Numbered from the stretch's first letter, positions 1 to 9,019 are shown. The stretch is 64,000 nucleotides of DNA from Verrucomicrobiia bacterium (GCA_026125285.1 JAHCLO010000005.1:186001-250000); one strand, 5' to 3'. Notes: generated by a model from the letters alone, not told the origin. Numbers and translations: made by a program.

Positions 1-939
1 GTGTTCGAGCATATGGCTGAAGTTCAACATTCAATCAAGGTGGCCGCCCGGCTCTCTGGCCTAACCACCCACGTAATTCGGGTGTGGGAAAAGCGTTACG
101 ACGCCGTGTCACCCGACCGCACGGATACGAACCGGCGTTTATATTCCAAGGAGGAAATCGAGCGATTGAACCTTCTTCGACTCGCCACTGAAGCGGGTCA
201 CAGCATCGGTAACATCGCCCGCCTACCCGCTGAACAGTTGCGCAAGCTGGTGGAGGAATTACCGCCTGCCAAAACACCCACACACACAGCCTCCGCCCGT
301 TCCGTTGACGAAGTGGTAGAGGCTGCCGTAAATGCGACGCGCAATCTGAACGCCACCGAACTGGAGGACATCCTTGGTCGCGCTGCAGTTATGCATGGTC
401 AACATGGCTTGCTGGAGAATGTCATCAGCCCGTTCGCGGTTAAGATTGGAGATTTGTGGCGTGAAGGCGTTATTACTGCGGCACACGAACATTTCGCCAG
501 CGTGCTGGTCAGGAGTTTTCTCATCCGCAATTCCAGACCTTACGCATTGAACGGCAACACCCCGACACTGGTGGTCGGAACCCCGGCCGGACAACTTCAC
601 GAGATTGGCGCCGTCATGGTCGCGGCGGCTGCGAACGACATGGGTTGGCGCGTTGTTTATCTAGGTGCCAGTCTGCCGGCCATGGAGATAGCCGGAGCGG
701 CCATCCAGAACAAAGCACGGGCTGTGGCCTTGAGCATTGTCTTTCCCGGTGATGATCCGAATCTGGCCGCCGAACTGGAAATCTTGCGCACGCTCTTGCC
801 CGAGGAAATGGGGCTTATCGCCGGCGGGCGCGCAGCGGAGTCCTACAAACCCACGTTGCAGAAGATCGGCGCCCTGCATGCTAATGAACTGCGTGAACTG
901 TACCCGATTCTCGAACGTTTGCGCATGCCGGTTGGGTAA
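1..939 (+). CDS. MerR-type regulator with B12-binding domain (CarH/LitR-like)
   Basis: This is a light- or cobalamin-responsive transcriptional regulator. An N-terminal MerR winged helix (about residues 9-78) is followed by a helical B12-cap domain and a C-terminal Rossmann-type cobalamin-binding domain. The cap contains W153-x9-E163-H164, the W-x9-EH signature of CarH photoreceptors. The B12 domain contains a Q-x-H-x-x-G motif, with His200 as the likely lower cobalt ligand. CarH proteins bind adenosylcobalamin in the dark, repress carotenoid or photolyase genes, and release DNA in light. The reading frame opens with GTG at the first base of the window, and an in-frame ATG at position 13 is an alternative start, so the true start is uncertain. 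The SRPBCC gene nearby fits light-response clusters. The target genes are not in the window. Confidence 0.88.
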   Translation: MFEHMAEVQHSIKVAARLSGLTTHVIRVWEKRYDAVSPDRTDTNRRLYSKEEIERLNLLRLATEAGHSIGNIARLPAEQLRKLVEELPPAKTPTHTASARSVDEVVEAAVNATRNLNATELEDILGRAAVMHGQHGLLENVISPFAVKIGDLWREGVITAAHEHFASVLVRSFLIRNSRPYALNGNTPTLVVGTPAGQLHEIGAVMVAAAANDMGWRVVYLGASLPAMEIAGAAIQNKARAVALSIVFPGDDPNLAAELEILRTLLPEEMGLIAGGRAAESYKPTLQKIGALHANELRELYPILERLRMPVG

Positions 940-960
940 AACACCGGGCAGGTTTGCAGA

Positions 961-1170
961 CTACAACTTTGTTTTGATGCCGCAAGCGCGCATCAGACAC
1001 CAGCCACGCGCTGCTTCAAACGACACAAAACCACCTGAAACCACCAGGGCCACGCAAAGCCAGACATTGTAGCTGCAAGCGATCAAGCCGCCGACCACCA
1101 GCAATCCACCCGCAACTCCACGTACAACCCGCCCGCGCCTGTCTATATTTCGCCTGAAAAATGTTTTCAC
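961..1170 (-). CDS. small DUF2892/YgaP-like inner-membrane protein
   Basis: This protein of 69 residues has two hydrophobic stretches (about residues 17-33 and 37-50). It ends with a Gly-Trp-Cys then an Ile-Lys-Thr motif, resembling the YgaP-type transmembrane unit (DUF2892). An N-terminal arginine-rich segment precedes the first helix. The start is GTG. The gene runs convergent to the MerR regulator, with about 20 bases between them, and divergent from the SRPBCC gene. The family function is poorly defined and is sometimes linked to rhodanese domains. I see no such domain here. Confidence 0.6.
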   Translation of the reverse strand: MKTFFRRNIDRRGRVVRGVAGGLLVVGGLIACSYNVWLCVALVVSGGFVSFEAARGWCLMRACGIKTKL

Positions 1171-1224
1171 AAAAATCTCTTAGCACCGCTTTGCGGAACG
1201 GCAAATCCTGTCCCAACTTTCACC

Positions 1225-1710
1225 GTGAAGATGTTCACCTACAAGTCCCAACTTTGGCTGCCTTGCCCCCCTGCTCAAGTGTTTGACTTCTTCTCCGACG
1301 CGCACAATTTGCAGGCAATCACTCCCAACTGGCTCAATTTCAAAATCCTGACGCCCGCCCCCATCCGGATGAAAGAGGGAACGCTGATTGACTACCAGCT
1401 CCGGATCCACGGCCTGCCCGTACGCTGGCAGACAGAGATCACTGCCTGGCAACCGGCTCACCGTTTCGTGGATGAACAAAGACGCGGGCCTTATCGGCTA
1501 TGGATTCACGAACACCGGTTCGATGCGCGAGACGGCGGCACAACCTGCACGGATCAGGTTCGTTACGCGGTTCCGGGAGGCGAATTGATGTATCGCCTGT
1601 TCGTTCGCCGGGATGTCGAGCGCATTTTTGCCTTTCGTGCGGTAAAATTGCGGGCGCTGTTTGGTGGCGGTATTTCCAAAAAACGCAGCCGTCAACCGTC
1701 TGAATTTTGA
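1225..1710 (+). CDS. SRPBCC-fold ligand-binding protein
   Basis: This 161-residue protein has the typical pattern of a START/SRPBCC helix-grip fold. It opens with a strand, then a Pro-Pro-Ala-Gln-Val-Phe-Asp-Phe-Phe helix, and the later part contains a Trp-Gln-Pro-x-x-x-Phe-Val-Asp-Glu-Gln segment common in the CoxG/YndB-like branch. No catalytic residues can be assigned. The start is GTG, or ATG two codons later. Proteins of this kind often accompany CarH regulators, photolyases and carotenoid genes, which fits the regulator upstream, but the ligand is unknown. Confidence 0.75.
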   Translation: MKMFTYKSQLWLPCPPAQVFDFFSDAHNLQAITPNWLNFKILTPAPIRMKEGTLIDYQLRIHGLPVRWQTEITAWQPAHRFVDEQRRGPYRLWIHEHRFDARDGGTTCTDQVRYAVPGGELMYRLFVRRDVERIFAFRAVKLRALFGGGISKKRSRQPSEF

Positions 1711-1767
1711 TTACGCTGAACAATGTTTCAATTAGCGGAGCAGGAGAATTCAGTTTACCGTTCGCCC

Positions 1768-2517
1768 ATGCCAGAACCTCGCATAAAGAGCCACTGCACG
1801 CTGTTGTTGCTCTGCGGGCTTACTTGCCTGCCACTGTCTTTAACCGCGGCTGCGACGAATTCACCCACCGTCTCACGCTACGAAACCCGAGCGGACCACG
1901 ATCCGGACGGCATCGGCAAATTTTACCTGGGACGCGAGATTGCGCATGTCATGGGACATCAGGCCGCCGATTGGCTCGAACGCCCGGAACGCGAACGGGA
2001 GGAACGCACGGATCTGCTCATGCCGGCGTTGAAACTGAATCCAGGAGACGGCGTGGCCGACATTGGTTGCGCCAGTGGCTACCACACCCGCCGGCTGGCG
2101 AAAGCCGTCGGTACCAATGGCGTAGTGTTCGCGGTGGACATTCAACCAGAGATGCTCGTCCTGCTCACGAACCGAATGGCGGCGGAAGGCCTCGGCAATG
2201 TCCGACCCGTGCTCGGCACGAACACGGATCCGAAACTTCCGAGTGCGTCCGTGGACTTGATCCTGATGGTGGATGTGTACCACGAGTTCGATCATCCTTT
2301 CGAGATGGTGCAGGCGATGTGCGCCGCCCTGAAACCGGGCGGGCGCATCGTGTTCGTCGAATTCCGCGCCGAAGACCCCGACGTGCCCATCAAGCCTGTC
2401 CACAAAATGTCGGAGGCGCAGGTGCGCAAGGAGATGAGCGTGCAACCACTCGCATGGGTGGAAACCATCGGAATCCTGCCGTGGCAACACATCATCGTGT
2501 TTCGCAAGCCGCACTAA
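1768..2517 (+). CDS. exported class I SAM-dependent methyltransferase
   Basis: The protein begins with a likely signal peptide: a charged start, a leucine-rich core with two cysteines, and Ala-Ala-Ala near residue 28. It continues as a Rossmann-fold methyltransferase. Motif I reads Asp-Ile-Gly-Cys-Ala-Ser-Gly-Tyr, followed by an acidic strand end (Ala-Val-Asp-Ile) that should hold the ribose of SAM. A Leu-Lys-Pro-Gly-Gly post-motif strand is present. An upstream in-frame ATG at 1723 would add 15 residues and bury the signal peptide, so the internal ATG is preferred. The substrate is unknown. Exported methyltransferases are odd because SAM is cytoplasmic; a membrane anchor facing inward is an alternative reading. 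Confidence 0.75.
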   Translation: MPEPRIKSHCTLLLLCGLTCLPLSLTAAATNSPTVSRYETRADHDPDGIGKFYLGREIAHVMGHQAADWLERPEREREERTDLLMPALKLNPGDGVADIGCASGYHTRRLAKAVGTNGVVFAVDIQPEMLVLLTNRMAAEGLGNVRPVLGTNTDPKLPSASVDLILMVDVYHEFDHPFEMVQAMCAALKPGGRIVFVEFRAEDPDVPIKPVHKMSEAQVRKEMSVQPLAWVETIGILPWQHIIVFRKPH

Positions 2518-2889
2518 GAGCACGTCTGGAAATTCATTGGGGGGAGAGGTTGGGTTGAAAACAGTGTGGCAGAGTTGAAAAAGTGATTTGATAAAGGCCG
2601 CGCGAATGTGCGACTCACTCTCGCGGCAGCGCACTGGGGGCGAGGAATATCGCCTCGTATGACACCGATCTCACCGGCCTGCCGTCCAACTAGGCGACTG
2701 AATCTCCTTGGGTGCCAAGTCAGCCGCTCATCCTATCACGATCCGTTTGTCAGCATAGACGGTCTCCCCATACCCGGCTACGTAACACCAGCAACAGCAA
2801 CCTCTGTTTCGCTCACATATTGTCATCCGCAAAATTTCGGCACGGCAGCCGCGGGTGATCTCTGTAGTTCCAATCCGTATAGAGTTTGA
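2518..2889. other. non-coding stretch downstream of the methyltransferase
   Basis: I see no convincing gene here. Short open frames on both strands lack family features. On the minus strand the stretch continues the frame change at the 3' end of the broken VOC gene, so part of it is probably gene debris. Confidence 0.4.
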
Positions 2890-3304
2890 TCAAGGCGTGG
2901 TCGCCAACCAACCAGATTTCAACATGAAGCCAATCTCCTTTGAAGGAACTGCAGTTGAGCATTTCAACGGGCCGGGCGTTTGCAGCGCGTTGAAATAACG
3001 CGCCGCTTCCGCTTCGATCGGCACCGTCAGCGACAACGAGAAGTCCTGGAAGCTGGTCTGTTCCGTGCCGCAACCGTCCGAGGCCATCACCACGGTCTGG
3101 CCGATGCGGAAGCTGGTGTGCATGACCTTGCTTTCGTAGCCGGGCGCGAGCATACCGGGCGGTGGTGCGTCAGGCGCGTCTTTGTAACGCAGGGTCAGCT
3201 CGACCTGCGCGCCGAGGGCCTGGCGATAGAATCCACCGCCTCTTCACAGTTGCCCGGGATGAAGAGTTAAGCTTGAACGATGCGATTGTCTTTGGTCGTG
3301 CTCA
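2890..3304 (-). pseudogene. broken VOC/PhnB-like (glyoxalase superfamily) gene
   Basis: The minus strand reads as a PhnB-type VOC protein. There is an ATG start, then Phe-Ile-Pro-Gly-Asn-Cys-Glu-Glu-Ala-Val-Asp, then a conserved middle with Met-His-Thr-Ser-Phe-Arg-Ile-Gly and Val-Met-Ala-Ser-Asp-Gly, and Phe-Ser-Leu-Ser-Leu-Thr-Val. It is disrupted by an in-frame TAA about 12 codons after the start and by a one-base loss just after the Ala-Val-Asp segment. The C-terminal Phe-Gly-Met-Val-x-Asp-x-Phe-Gly-Val-x-Trp motif expected in the family is absent and unrelated sequence follows. It lies downstream of the YCII and DUF1428 genes, the usual company of PhnB-like proteins. A sequencing error could explain one lesion, not all three. 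Confidence 0.75.
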
Positions 3305-3366
3305 TGATGTTTTGGCTTCTGGTCTGGTTTTGTTCTTTGCATGAACTCAGAGCAAGGATGCTCCGA

Positions 3367-3444
3367 GAACCCGTAGGCAAAGCTGCCTGCGCTACGTAAC
3401 GCGGGCATCATGCCTGCGGGTTCTGGCGGCATCCCTGCCGCCAG
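3367..3444. repeat. palindromic REP-like repeat pair
   Basis: Two nested palindromes lie in the gap between the DUF1428 gene and the broken VOC gene. AGAACCCG pairs with CGGGTTCT across about 42 bases, and a second hairpin CTGGCGGC-ATCCCT-GCCGCCAG follows immediately. The inner sequence contains GGGCA-NN-ATGCCTG, a core seen again near 44.69 kb. Confidence 0.6.
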
Positions 3445-3462
3445 TTTCAGTCCGCGATTTCA

Positions 3463-3825
3463 CTAAATTTCCACCACCGCCTCGAAGCCGCCATAGATCA
3501 TGCGATTGACATCAAACGGCATATCGTTGAGGTCGCACATGGCGGCGATGCGCGGGTCTTTCATGATCTTCGCGTTCACGGTGTCGCGCTGTTTGCGGGA
3601 CTTATAGACGATGTAGGAAAAAACGATGGCCTCGCCGGACTTCGCTTTGATGCCTTTCGGAAAGGGCAGTCCGCACTTCACATACAAATCGTCCCCGACA
3701 CATTCCTTGTAATCGAGCGCGCCGTATTCCTTCCAAATCTTGCTGGCTTTCTTCGCCATGCGAAGATAGGCGGCGAGTTTCTTCTTGGGAACGGGGATGA
3801 CGAATCCGTCAACGTAGGTAGGCAT
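3463..3825 (-). CDS. DUF1428 (YbaA-like) family protein
   Basis: The protein is 120 residues, the usual family length. It has the characteristic start Tyr-Val-Asp-Gly-Phe-Val-Ile-Pro-Val-Pro-Lys-Lys, the Glu-Tyr-Gly-Ala-Leu-Asp-Tyr-Lys-Glu-Cys segment and the closing Met-Pro-Phe-Asp-x-x-Arg-Met-Ile-Tyr-Gly-Gly-Phe. This is a ferredoxin-like small cytoplasmic protein family of unknown function, often found with YCII and VOC proteins and ECF sigma factors. The YCII gene lies upstream on the same strand with a gap of about 145 bases, and the broken VOC gene lies downstream. Confidence 0.9.
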   Translation of the reverse strand: MPTYVDGFVIPVPKKKLAAYLRMAKKASKIWKEYGALDYKECVGDDLYVKCGLPFPKGIKAKSGEAIVFSYIVYKSRKQRDTVNAKIMKDPRIAAMCDLNDMPFDVNRMIYGGFEAVVEI

Positions 3826-3921
3826 GGTCTAATTGAGAGTTGAGTGTTGATGGTTGATAATTGCGCCCCCCGAGTCGTAGCCGCCGACGTCAGTCGGCTC
3901 AAACTCCGGCCCCAGATTCAG

Positions 3922-3948
3922 ATGGAGCGGACTCACAACGACTGCTAC
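3922..3948 (-). repeat. 27-base dispersed repeat, copy 1
   Basis: Read on the minus strand, this 27-base stretch begins GTAGCAG and ends GTGAGTCCGCTCCAT. It differs at 4 of 27 positions from the copy at 9061. It sits between the YCII and DUF1428 genes. Confidence 0.6.
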
Positions 3949-3969
3949 TGGGGTGGCGGGAGGAATTAT

Positions 3970-4377
3970 TCACGCATAGGCCAGAGGTTCCTTGGCGGCC
4001 AGTTCGTCCACCATGGGACATTGCGGGGCGATGGGCCGCACTTCCACGCGCACGCCGTAGGGCAGGCCCGGGCAGTCTTTGGCGATGCGCACCGCTTCTT
4101 CGAGAGTGTTCACCGTCAACAGAAAATAGCCGGCGATGGTTTCCTTGGATTCCGCGAAGGGACCGTCCGACACGATGCGGTTTGCGCCGGAGACGATTTT
4201 GCCCTCGCGCTCCAGCGGATTGCCGCCGGCGCATTTGCCTTCGTCCTTGAGGCGATTGAACCAGGCCATCCAGTCATCGGCAACCTGCTGCATTTGTTTG
4301 GGCGAAAGCCCCCGGTACCAATCCGCGCTGCGGAAGATGATCAGGTGGCCGTTTTTGTTTGTGTCGTGTGTACTCAT
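3970..4377 (-). CDS. YCII-related (DGPF) domain protein
   Basis: This 135-residue protein has the YCII dimeric alpha/beta-barrel pattern. It includes Leu-Ser-Pro-Lys-Gln-Met-Gln-Gln, the central Val-Ser-Asp-Gly-Pro-Phe-Ala-Glu-Ser-Lys-Glu motif that gives the DGPF name, and a following Gly-Tyr-Phe-Leu-Leu strand. DGPF-type proteins are commonly encoded beside ECF sigma factors and VOC proteins. No sigma factor is present here, which suggests the group has lost its regulator or is regulated from elsewhere. The ATG start is the first of the frame. Confidence 0.9.
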   Translation of the reverse strand: MSTHDTNKNGHLIIFRSADWYRGLSPKQMQQVADDWMAWFNRLKDEGKCAGGNPLEREGKIVSGANRIVSDGPFAESKETIAGYFLLTVNTLEEAVRIAKDCPGLPYGVRVEVRPIAPQCPMVDELAAKEPLAYA

Positions 4378-4589
4378 AGTTTGCGTGTCTTGGTTGATGA
4401 ACGCTGTGGCGATTCAATAGTGCGACGAATGGGCCGCCGAGGTCAGGACAAAAAGTTTTGCGCTGAGTTCACCTCCGGATGAACCCTATGGGCGCAGCCG
4501 AGGTAAGGGGTAGCGCTGCCACGAAAAGTCCGCAAGGCTGGATTGACAGTGACAAATCCACCTGTTTACAGTTGTTCCCGCTCCAGGTT

Positions 4590-4664
<75 letters not shown>

Positions 4665-4792
4665 CTTCAAAACATGTTAGCCAGAAGCGGAACTGCAATT
4701 GTCGTTTTGGCAAATTAAAGACTTGCATCGTTTGGGAAGCAGGCGGATAAAAGTCTCCAAGACGGATTGCGTAATCAGCGCGGGATGATTTT

Positions 4793-7497
4793 ATGGGAAC
4801 GCCACTCAAAACGCTCCTCTTATTGGTGGGAATCACCACTTTCCTCACGGACAACCCGCTACCGGCACAGACCAACAAGGTCACTTGGGACGCAGGGGAG
4901 TGTCACCCCACACGCATTCTTGCGAAGTACAAGGGAGACGAGCGCGCTGTACCGGATAAGGCCGTGTTGAAGCAACTCGGGTTGAAGGCGCATCGCCAAC
5001 TCGGGCTACTGCCGCAGGTCGTTGTGCTGGACTTGGAAGACGCGGCACAAGTCAAAGCCGCAAAAGCGCTGCCACCCCAAGCCCGTGCGCAAGGACTCCG
5101 CGACCGGATTGCAGCCCTTCAAGCCACCGGCCGGTTCGAATACGTCGAACCGGATTACCTGCGCACCCTCAACGCCGAACCGACTGACAGCGCCTTTGTG
5201 GAGGGAACTCTCTGGGCCCTCAAAAACACCGGCCAGAACGGGGGCGTGCCGGGCGCGGACATCGGCGTGACGGCGGCGTGGGACCTCACCACCGGCTCCA
5301 GCGACATCATCGTGGCCACTGTGGATACCGGCATCCGCTACACCCATCAGGACTTGGCCGCCAACCTGTGGCGCAACCCCGGACAACGGCATGGATGACG
5401 ATGGGGACGGCTACATAGACAATGTGTTTGGGATAAACGCACTTTTCCCAACGGACGACGCGCGGGCCGGCGACCCCATGGATGACAACGGCCACGGCAC
5501 GCACGTTGCCGGCACCATCGGCGCGGCGGCCAACAACGGCCACCCGCACGGGACAAACGCTGCCTTCTGGAAAGACCGCCGTGCTCTCCGTCACCGTTAC
5601 CGACCTGCTGCCGGTCACCAACGCAACGGTCACGGCCAATCTCGACGGATTCGTCACCCTGGCGCTGCCTGCGGATACCGGCGCGGGGCCTGGCATTTAC
5701 ACCAACAGCTTCCTCGTGCCCACCCAGCAGTCGTCCTTGAGCGTGTCCGTTGTGGCCTCGGCGCCGGGATGGGAGAACGTCACCAACCACGTCATCTACC
5801 CGGTGATTCTGCCGCCGCCAAATGACAACTTTGCCGACCGCATCGCCATCCCGGCAGGTCTGTGTCCGGTCAGCGTGACCGGGCAGAACGGCAATGCGTC
5901 CCAAGAACCCGGCGAACCTTACCACGGCACCGGTTTGGGCGGGCGTTCACTCTGGTGGTCCTGGACCGCGCCCTTCACCGGCCCGGTGAAAATGTCCACT
6001 GCCGGCAGTTGGGTCATCACCTCGCTGGCGGTCTATACCGGGTCGGTCCTGACCAACCTCAGTTGCGTGGCCTCCAACGACCATCCCAGCTACTACGACT
6101 GGTACAGCGCGCTGACGTTGGAGACGGAAGCGGGGGTCGAGTATCAGATCGCGGTGGACGGCATTGGGCCGGACGCGGGACAGATTGTGCTTGGCCTCCT
6201 GCCGCTGGCCGCGTCCGCCACCCTCGCGGAGGCCCTGGATGATCCGGCGCTCGTCTGGACTTCGGGAGGCCAGTCCCCGTGGACCGGCCAGAACTGCGTG
6301 ACGCACGACGGCACGGACGCCGCCCGGAGCGGCCCGCTGGAGGCCAACGGGCAGAGCTGGCTCGAAACCGTGGCTCCCGGACCGGGCACGCTCACCTTCC
6401 GTTGGAAGGTTTCCTCGGAGGCACGCTACGATTACTTGCGTTTCGCCATCAATGAGACCGAGCAGGCGCGCATCTCCGGCGAAGTGAACTGGCAACAGAA
6501 GACCTACCCGCTTGAACCGGGGATGCACACCCTGCGGTGGGCCTACACGAAAGACTACCTCGTCTCCGGTGGCCAGGACGCCGGGTGGTTGGATGACGTT
6601 GCGGTGGCCTACACCCCCGCAAGACTTGCGATCCCGGCCCGGCTTGGGGATCTCGACGGCGACGCCCAGCCCACCGTGTTGGACCTGACGCTGCTCACCA
6701 GCTACCTCGCCGACACCCACAGCCTTCCCCCGCAGGTCGCCGTCTTTGCGGATGTAAACGGCGACGCGCTCATCACCAGCGACGACCTTGCCGCGCTGGC
6801 CGACGCCATCCTCGGGCGAAGTGCCTTGCGCGTGCCGGTGGACACGGATGGCGATGGCATTCCGGACGTGCTCGAAGCACTGCTCGGCTTGAACCCGAAC
6901 GAGCCCGACTCGAATGGCAACGGCATTCCGGACGGGCAGGAAGATTTTGACTACGATGGTTTGTCAAACGCGCTGGAACTGCGGTTCGGCACTGATCCGT
7001 TACGCCTGGACAGCGACGGCGACGGTTGGTCGGATGATGCGGAACTGACCGCGTTAAGCAATCCGCTTGACGCCGCCTCGCGGCCGTTCCTGATGGTGGT
7101 GTCCGCCCCACCGGCCAGCGTGGTGTTGCCAGCGAATGAAGGCTCCGCCGGCTTGGCGATGAACACCACCGTGGCCGCGCCGCCAGTGACACTGGTCCTG
7201 CCGGCCCATGAGGGAACGGGCGGTCTGGCCGGCAATACCGTCGTGGCGCAACCGCCCGTCTCCGTGGTGTTGCCCGCAGCCGTGATGGAGAACGCCACCA
7301 ACGCCACGATCGTCGCCAACCCGCCGGTGGCGTTGGTGCTGCCGGCCAACGAAGGAGCCGGCGGCTTGACCAACAACACGGTGGTTGCCCTGCCGCCGGT
7401 TGCCCTTGTCCTGCCGATGAATCAAGGCCCGGAAGGGCTGACGAATAATACAGTCATTGCGCTGCCGCCGGTACGTATCGAATGGGAGGAACCATGA
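4793..7497 (+). pseudogene. decayed S8 subtilase with dockerin-like and TSP3 modules
   Basis: The reading starts with a signal peptide and an inhibitor-like prodomain. It then enters a subtilisin domain with the catalytic Asp (Val-Ala-Thr-Val-Asp-Thr-Gly) and His (Asn-Gly-His-Gly-Thr-His-Val-Ala-Gly). The frame changes near 5385 and again near 5560. At the second point the sequence jumps into beta-sandwich modules, so the part carrying the oxyanion Asn and catalytic Ser (Gly-Thr-Ser-Met-Ala) is missing. Beyond it come a Pro-Asn-Asp-Asn-Phe-Ala-Asp module, a jelly-roll module, two EF-hand-like dockerin repeats (6640-6830), calcium-binding thrombospondin-3 repeats (6840-7080) and tandem repeats (7100-7490). 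A protease from this locus would be inactive. A collapsed assembly is an alternative. Confidence 0.8.
7100..7490 (+). repeat. tandem 25-26-residue repeats at the C terminus
   Basis: Five to six copies of a unit with the consensus Pro-Pro-Val-x-Leu-Val-Leu-Pro-Ala-Asn-Glu-Gly-x-Gly-Gly-Leu-x-Asn-Asn-Thr are seen, separated by Val-Val-Ala. The copies diverge at both ends and are most alike in the last two. One copy has its Asn-Glu-Gly segment replaced. The arrangement looks like a beta-rich stalk or attachment segment. Confidence 0.75.
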
Positions 7498-7532
7498 ACG
7501 GCGGTCTTTCCAACGACGGGAGTGATAAACGT

Positions 7533-7606
7533 CGTAGCGGCGGCTCGGCAGAGCGCCGCCATACTCGACTGGTAAGTTTGCGGCGCTATGCCGAGCCGCC
7601 GCTACG
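7533..7606. repeat. REP-like hairpin with 27-base arms
   Basis: The left arm (7533-7559) begins CGTAGCGGCGGCTCGGCA. The right arm (7580-7606) ends with its exact complement TGCCGAGCCGCCGCTACG. The inner nine bases pair with one mismatch, leaving a 20-base loop. The stem is too long and lacks the T-run expected of a simple terminator. Confidence 0.8.
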
Positions 7607-7648
7607 CCTGACGCCTGCCCCGCGCGATTACGCCCGCGCGTGCCTGCC

Positions 7649-7763
7649 GGAGCGCCGGCTTGCAGCCGGCTTCAGCCACGGGTCAACCGAACCAACTGAG
7701 AACACCGCGGCCCCCCCCGTTTGGCGTAAGCAATGCGTCAAGCCGGTCACAGACCGGCGCTCC
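7649..7763. repeat. REP-like inverted repeat with 24-base arms
   Basis: The left arm 7649-7672 (GGAGCGCCGGCTTGCAGCCG and four more) is the imperfect complement of the right arm 7740-7763. Each arm is also itself partly palindromic, so it can fold alone. A run of eight cytosines lies between the arms. Confidence 0.7.
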
Positions 7764-7819
7764 TACGCGCAAGACCATTTTCGGCCAAACGAACCCATTA
7801 ACAGAAAACAACGCACACC

Positions 7820-9019
7820 ATGAAACGCAAAATACGAAACCACACCCGGCAACTCGTCCTCCTGGCCGCCTTGCTTGGCGCACTGAGCCTGCCCCATGTC
7901 CATGCCCAGTTCACCTTCAACTCCGGCAGCACCGGCGGCTACGGGCCGATGCACATCACCACCAACACCACGCTGGATTTGCCGCCCGACGGCATCTTCC
8001 ATTGCACCACCATCACCGTGGCCTCGAACGCCACGCTCAAGTTCACCCCCAACACCCTCAACACGCCCGTTTATCTGCTGGCCCAGGGTGACGTGGTCAT
8101 TGATGGGACGATTGATGTGAGCGGACAAGCTGGCACCGCATCATCAGGCGGAGCCGGTGGGCCGGGCGGGTTTGCGGGGGGAAACCCCGGAACCGGCGGC
8201 TTCCCGGCCAGTGACGGGCACGGGCCGGGCGCCGGTCGCGCCGGAACAGGCCTTGCTGCTGGATCACGTGTAGGAACCGGTGGCTACGGCGGTGTCGGTT
8301 CCCTGTATGAAATTGGCACCAATCATGGATCAACCTATGGCAGTCCCTTGCTCGTTCCGTTGACGGGTGGATCTGGCGGCGGTGGACGCCATGATGGTTA
8401 TGCTGGCTTGGGAGGTGGCGGCGCGATCCTGCTTGCTTCCAATACTCGCATTCATGTGTCAGGCGTCATCGTTTCCTCCGGTTCAATAAGGGATATATCC
8501 GCCTGTGGCTATGGGAGTGGTGGTGCGATAAGACTAGTTTCACCTTCTGTTAGCGGAGGAGGGAGCTTAGACGCTAGAGGAGGCTCTTGGACTGGAAGTC
8601 CCACGATCTACTACGGTGGTGCTGGCCGCATCCGGATTGACTGCATGGACCGGCGCGCGCTGGCCTTGAATCTGGTTCCCAGTTCTGTGGCCACCATCGG
8701 CGCCAACATGGTCGTCTTCCCGCCGAATGCCCCCCGATTGGATATCAGTCAGGTGGGAACGAACTCAATTCCCGTTCCGGCAACCGCGCCCGCCTTCTTC
8801 CTGCTGCCGCAAGGCTCGCCCACGAACCAAACCGTCCGCGTCCAAGCCAGCAACTTTGGCGCGGTGGTGCCCATCCGCGTGGTGCTCACCCCGGACAACG
8901 GCCCGAGCCGTTCCTACGAAGCCGAGATTGACAACACCACCATCAACCCCGCCGAGGTCACCGTGCCGGTGGTCGTGCCCGTGAATGTCCAAGTCCACGT
9001 GAACGCCTGGACGCGGTGA
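7820..9019 (+). CDS. glycine-rich exported surface protein
   Basis: The 399-residue product has a clear signal peptide (positively charged start, Leu/Ala core, Val-His-Ala cleavage site near residue 29). A strand-rich region like a right-handed beta-helix or filamentous-adhesin start follows, then a region about 40% glycine between residues 100 and 270 (Gly-Gly-Ala-Gly-Gly-Pro-Gly-Gly type). The C-terminal 100 residues look like a beta-sandwich. Similar glycine-rich proteins with unpaired beta-helix features are frequent in Verrucomicrobiota, but no function is assigned. It lies between the decayed subtilase and the cohesin-like gene, so a cell-surface role is likely. Confidence 0.75.
   Translation: MKRKIRNHTRQLVLLAALLGALSLPHVHAQFTFNSGSTGGYGPMHITTNTTLDLPPDGIFHCTTITVASNATLKFTPNTLNTPVYLLAQGDVVIDGTIDVSGQAGTASSGGAGGPGGFAGGNPGTGGFPASDGHGPGAGRAGTGLAAGSRVGTGGYGGVGSLYEIGTNHGSTYGSPLLVPLTGGSGGGGRHDGYAGLGGGGAILLASNTRIHVSGVIVSSGSIRDISACGYGSGGAIRLVSPSVSGGGSLDARGGSWTGSPTIYYGGAGRIRIDCMDRRALALNLVPSSVATIGANMVVFPPNAPRLDISQVGTNSIPVPATAPAFFLLPQGSPTNQTVRVQASNFGAVVPIRVVLTPDNGPSRSYEAEIDNTTINPAEVTVPVVVPVNVQVHVNAWTR

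Larger units (their letters stand above)
7498..7819. other. intergenic region made of palindromic repeats
   Basis: No gene is supported here. Most of the region is two large inverted repeats, listed separately. Apparent open frames translate the repeats. A short purine-rich stretch with AACAACGCACACC precedes the next start codon. Confidence 0.6.

Noticed and set aside
2608-2889. 93-codon plus-strand frame after the methyltransferase
   Set aside because: No domain, no ribosome site, and it crosses debris of the VOC gene.
7100-7490. Repeat array considered as a CRISPR
   Set aside because: The units are 75-78 bases, in frame, diverged at both ends, and have no spacer/repeat alternation. They are protein repeats.
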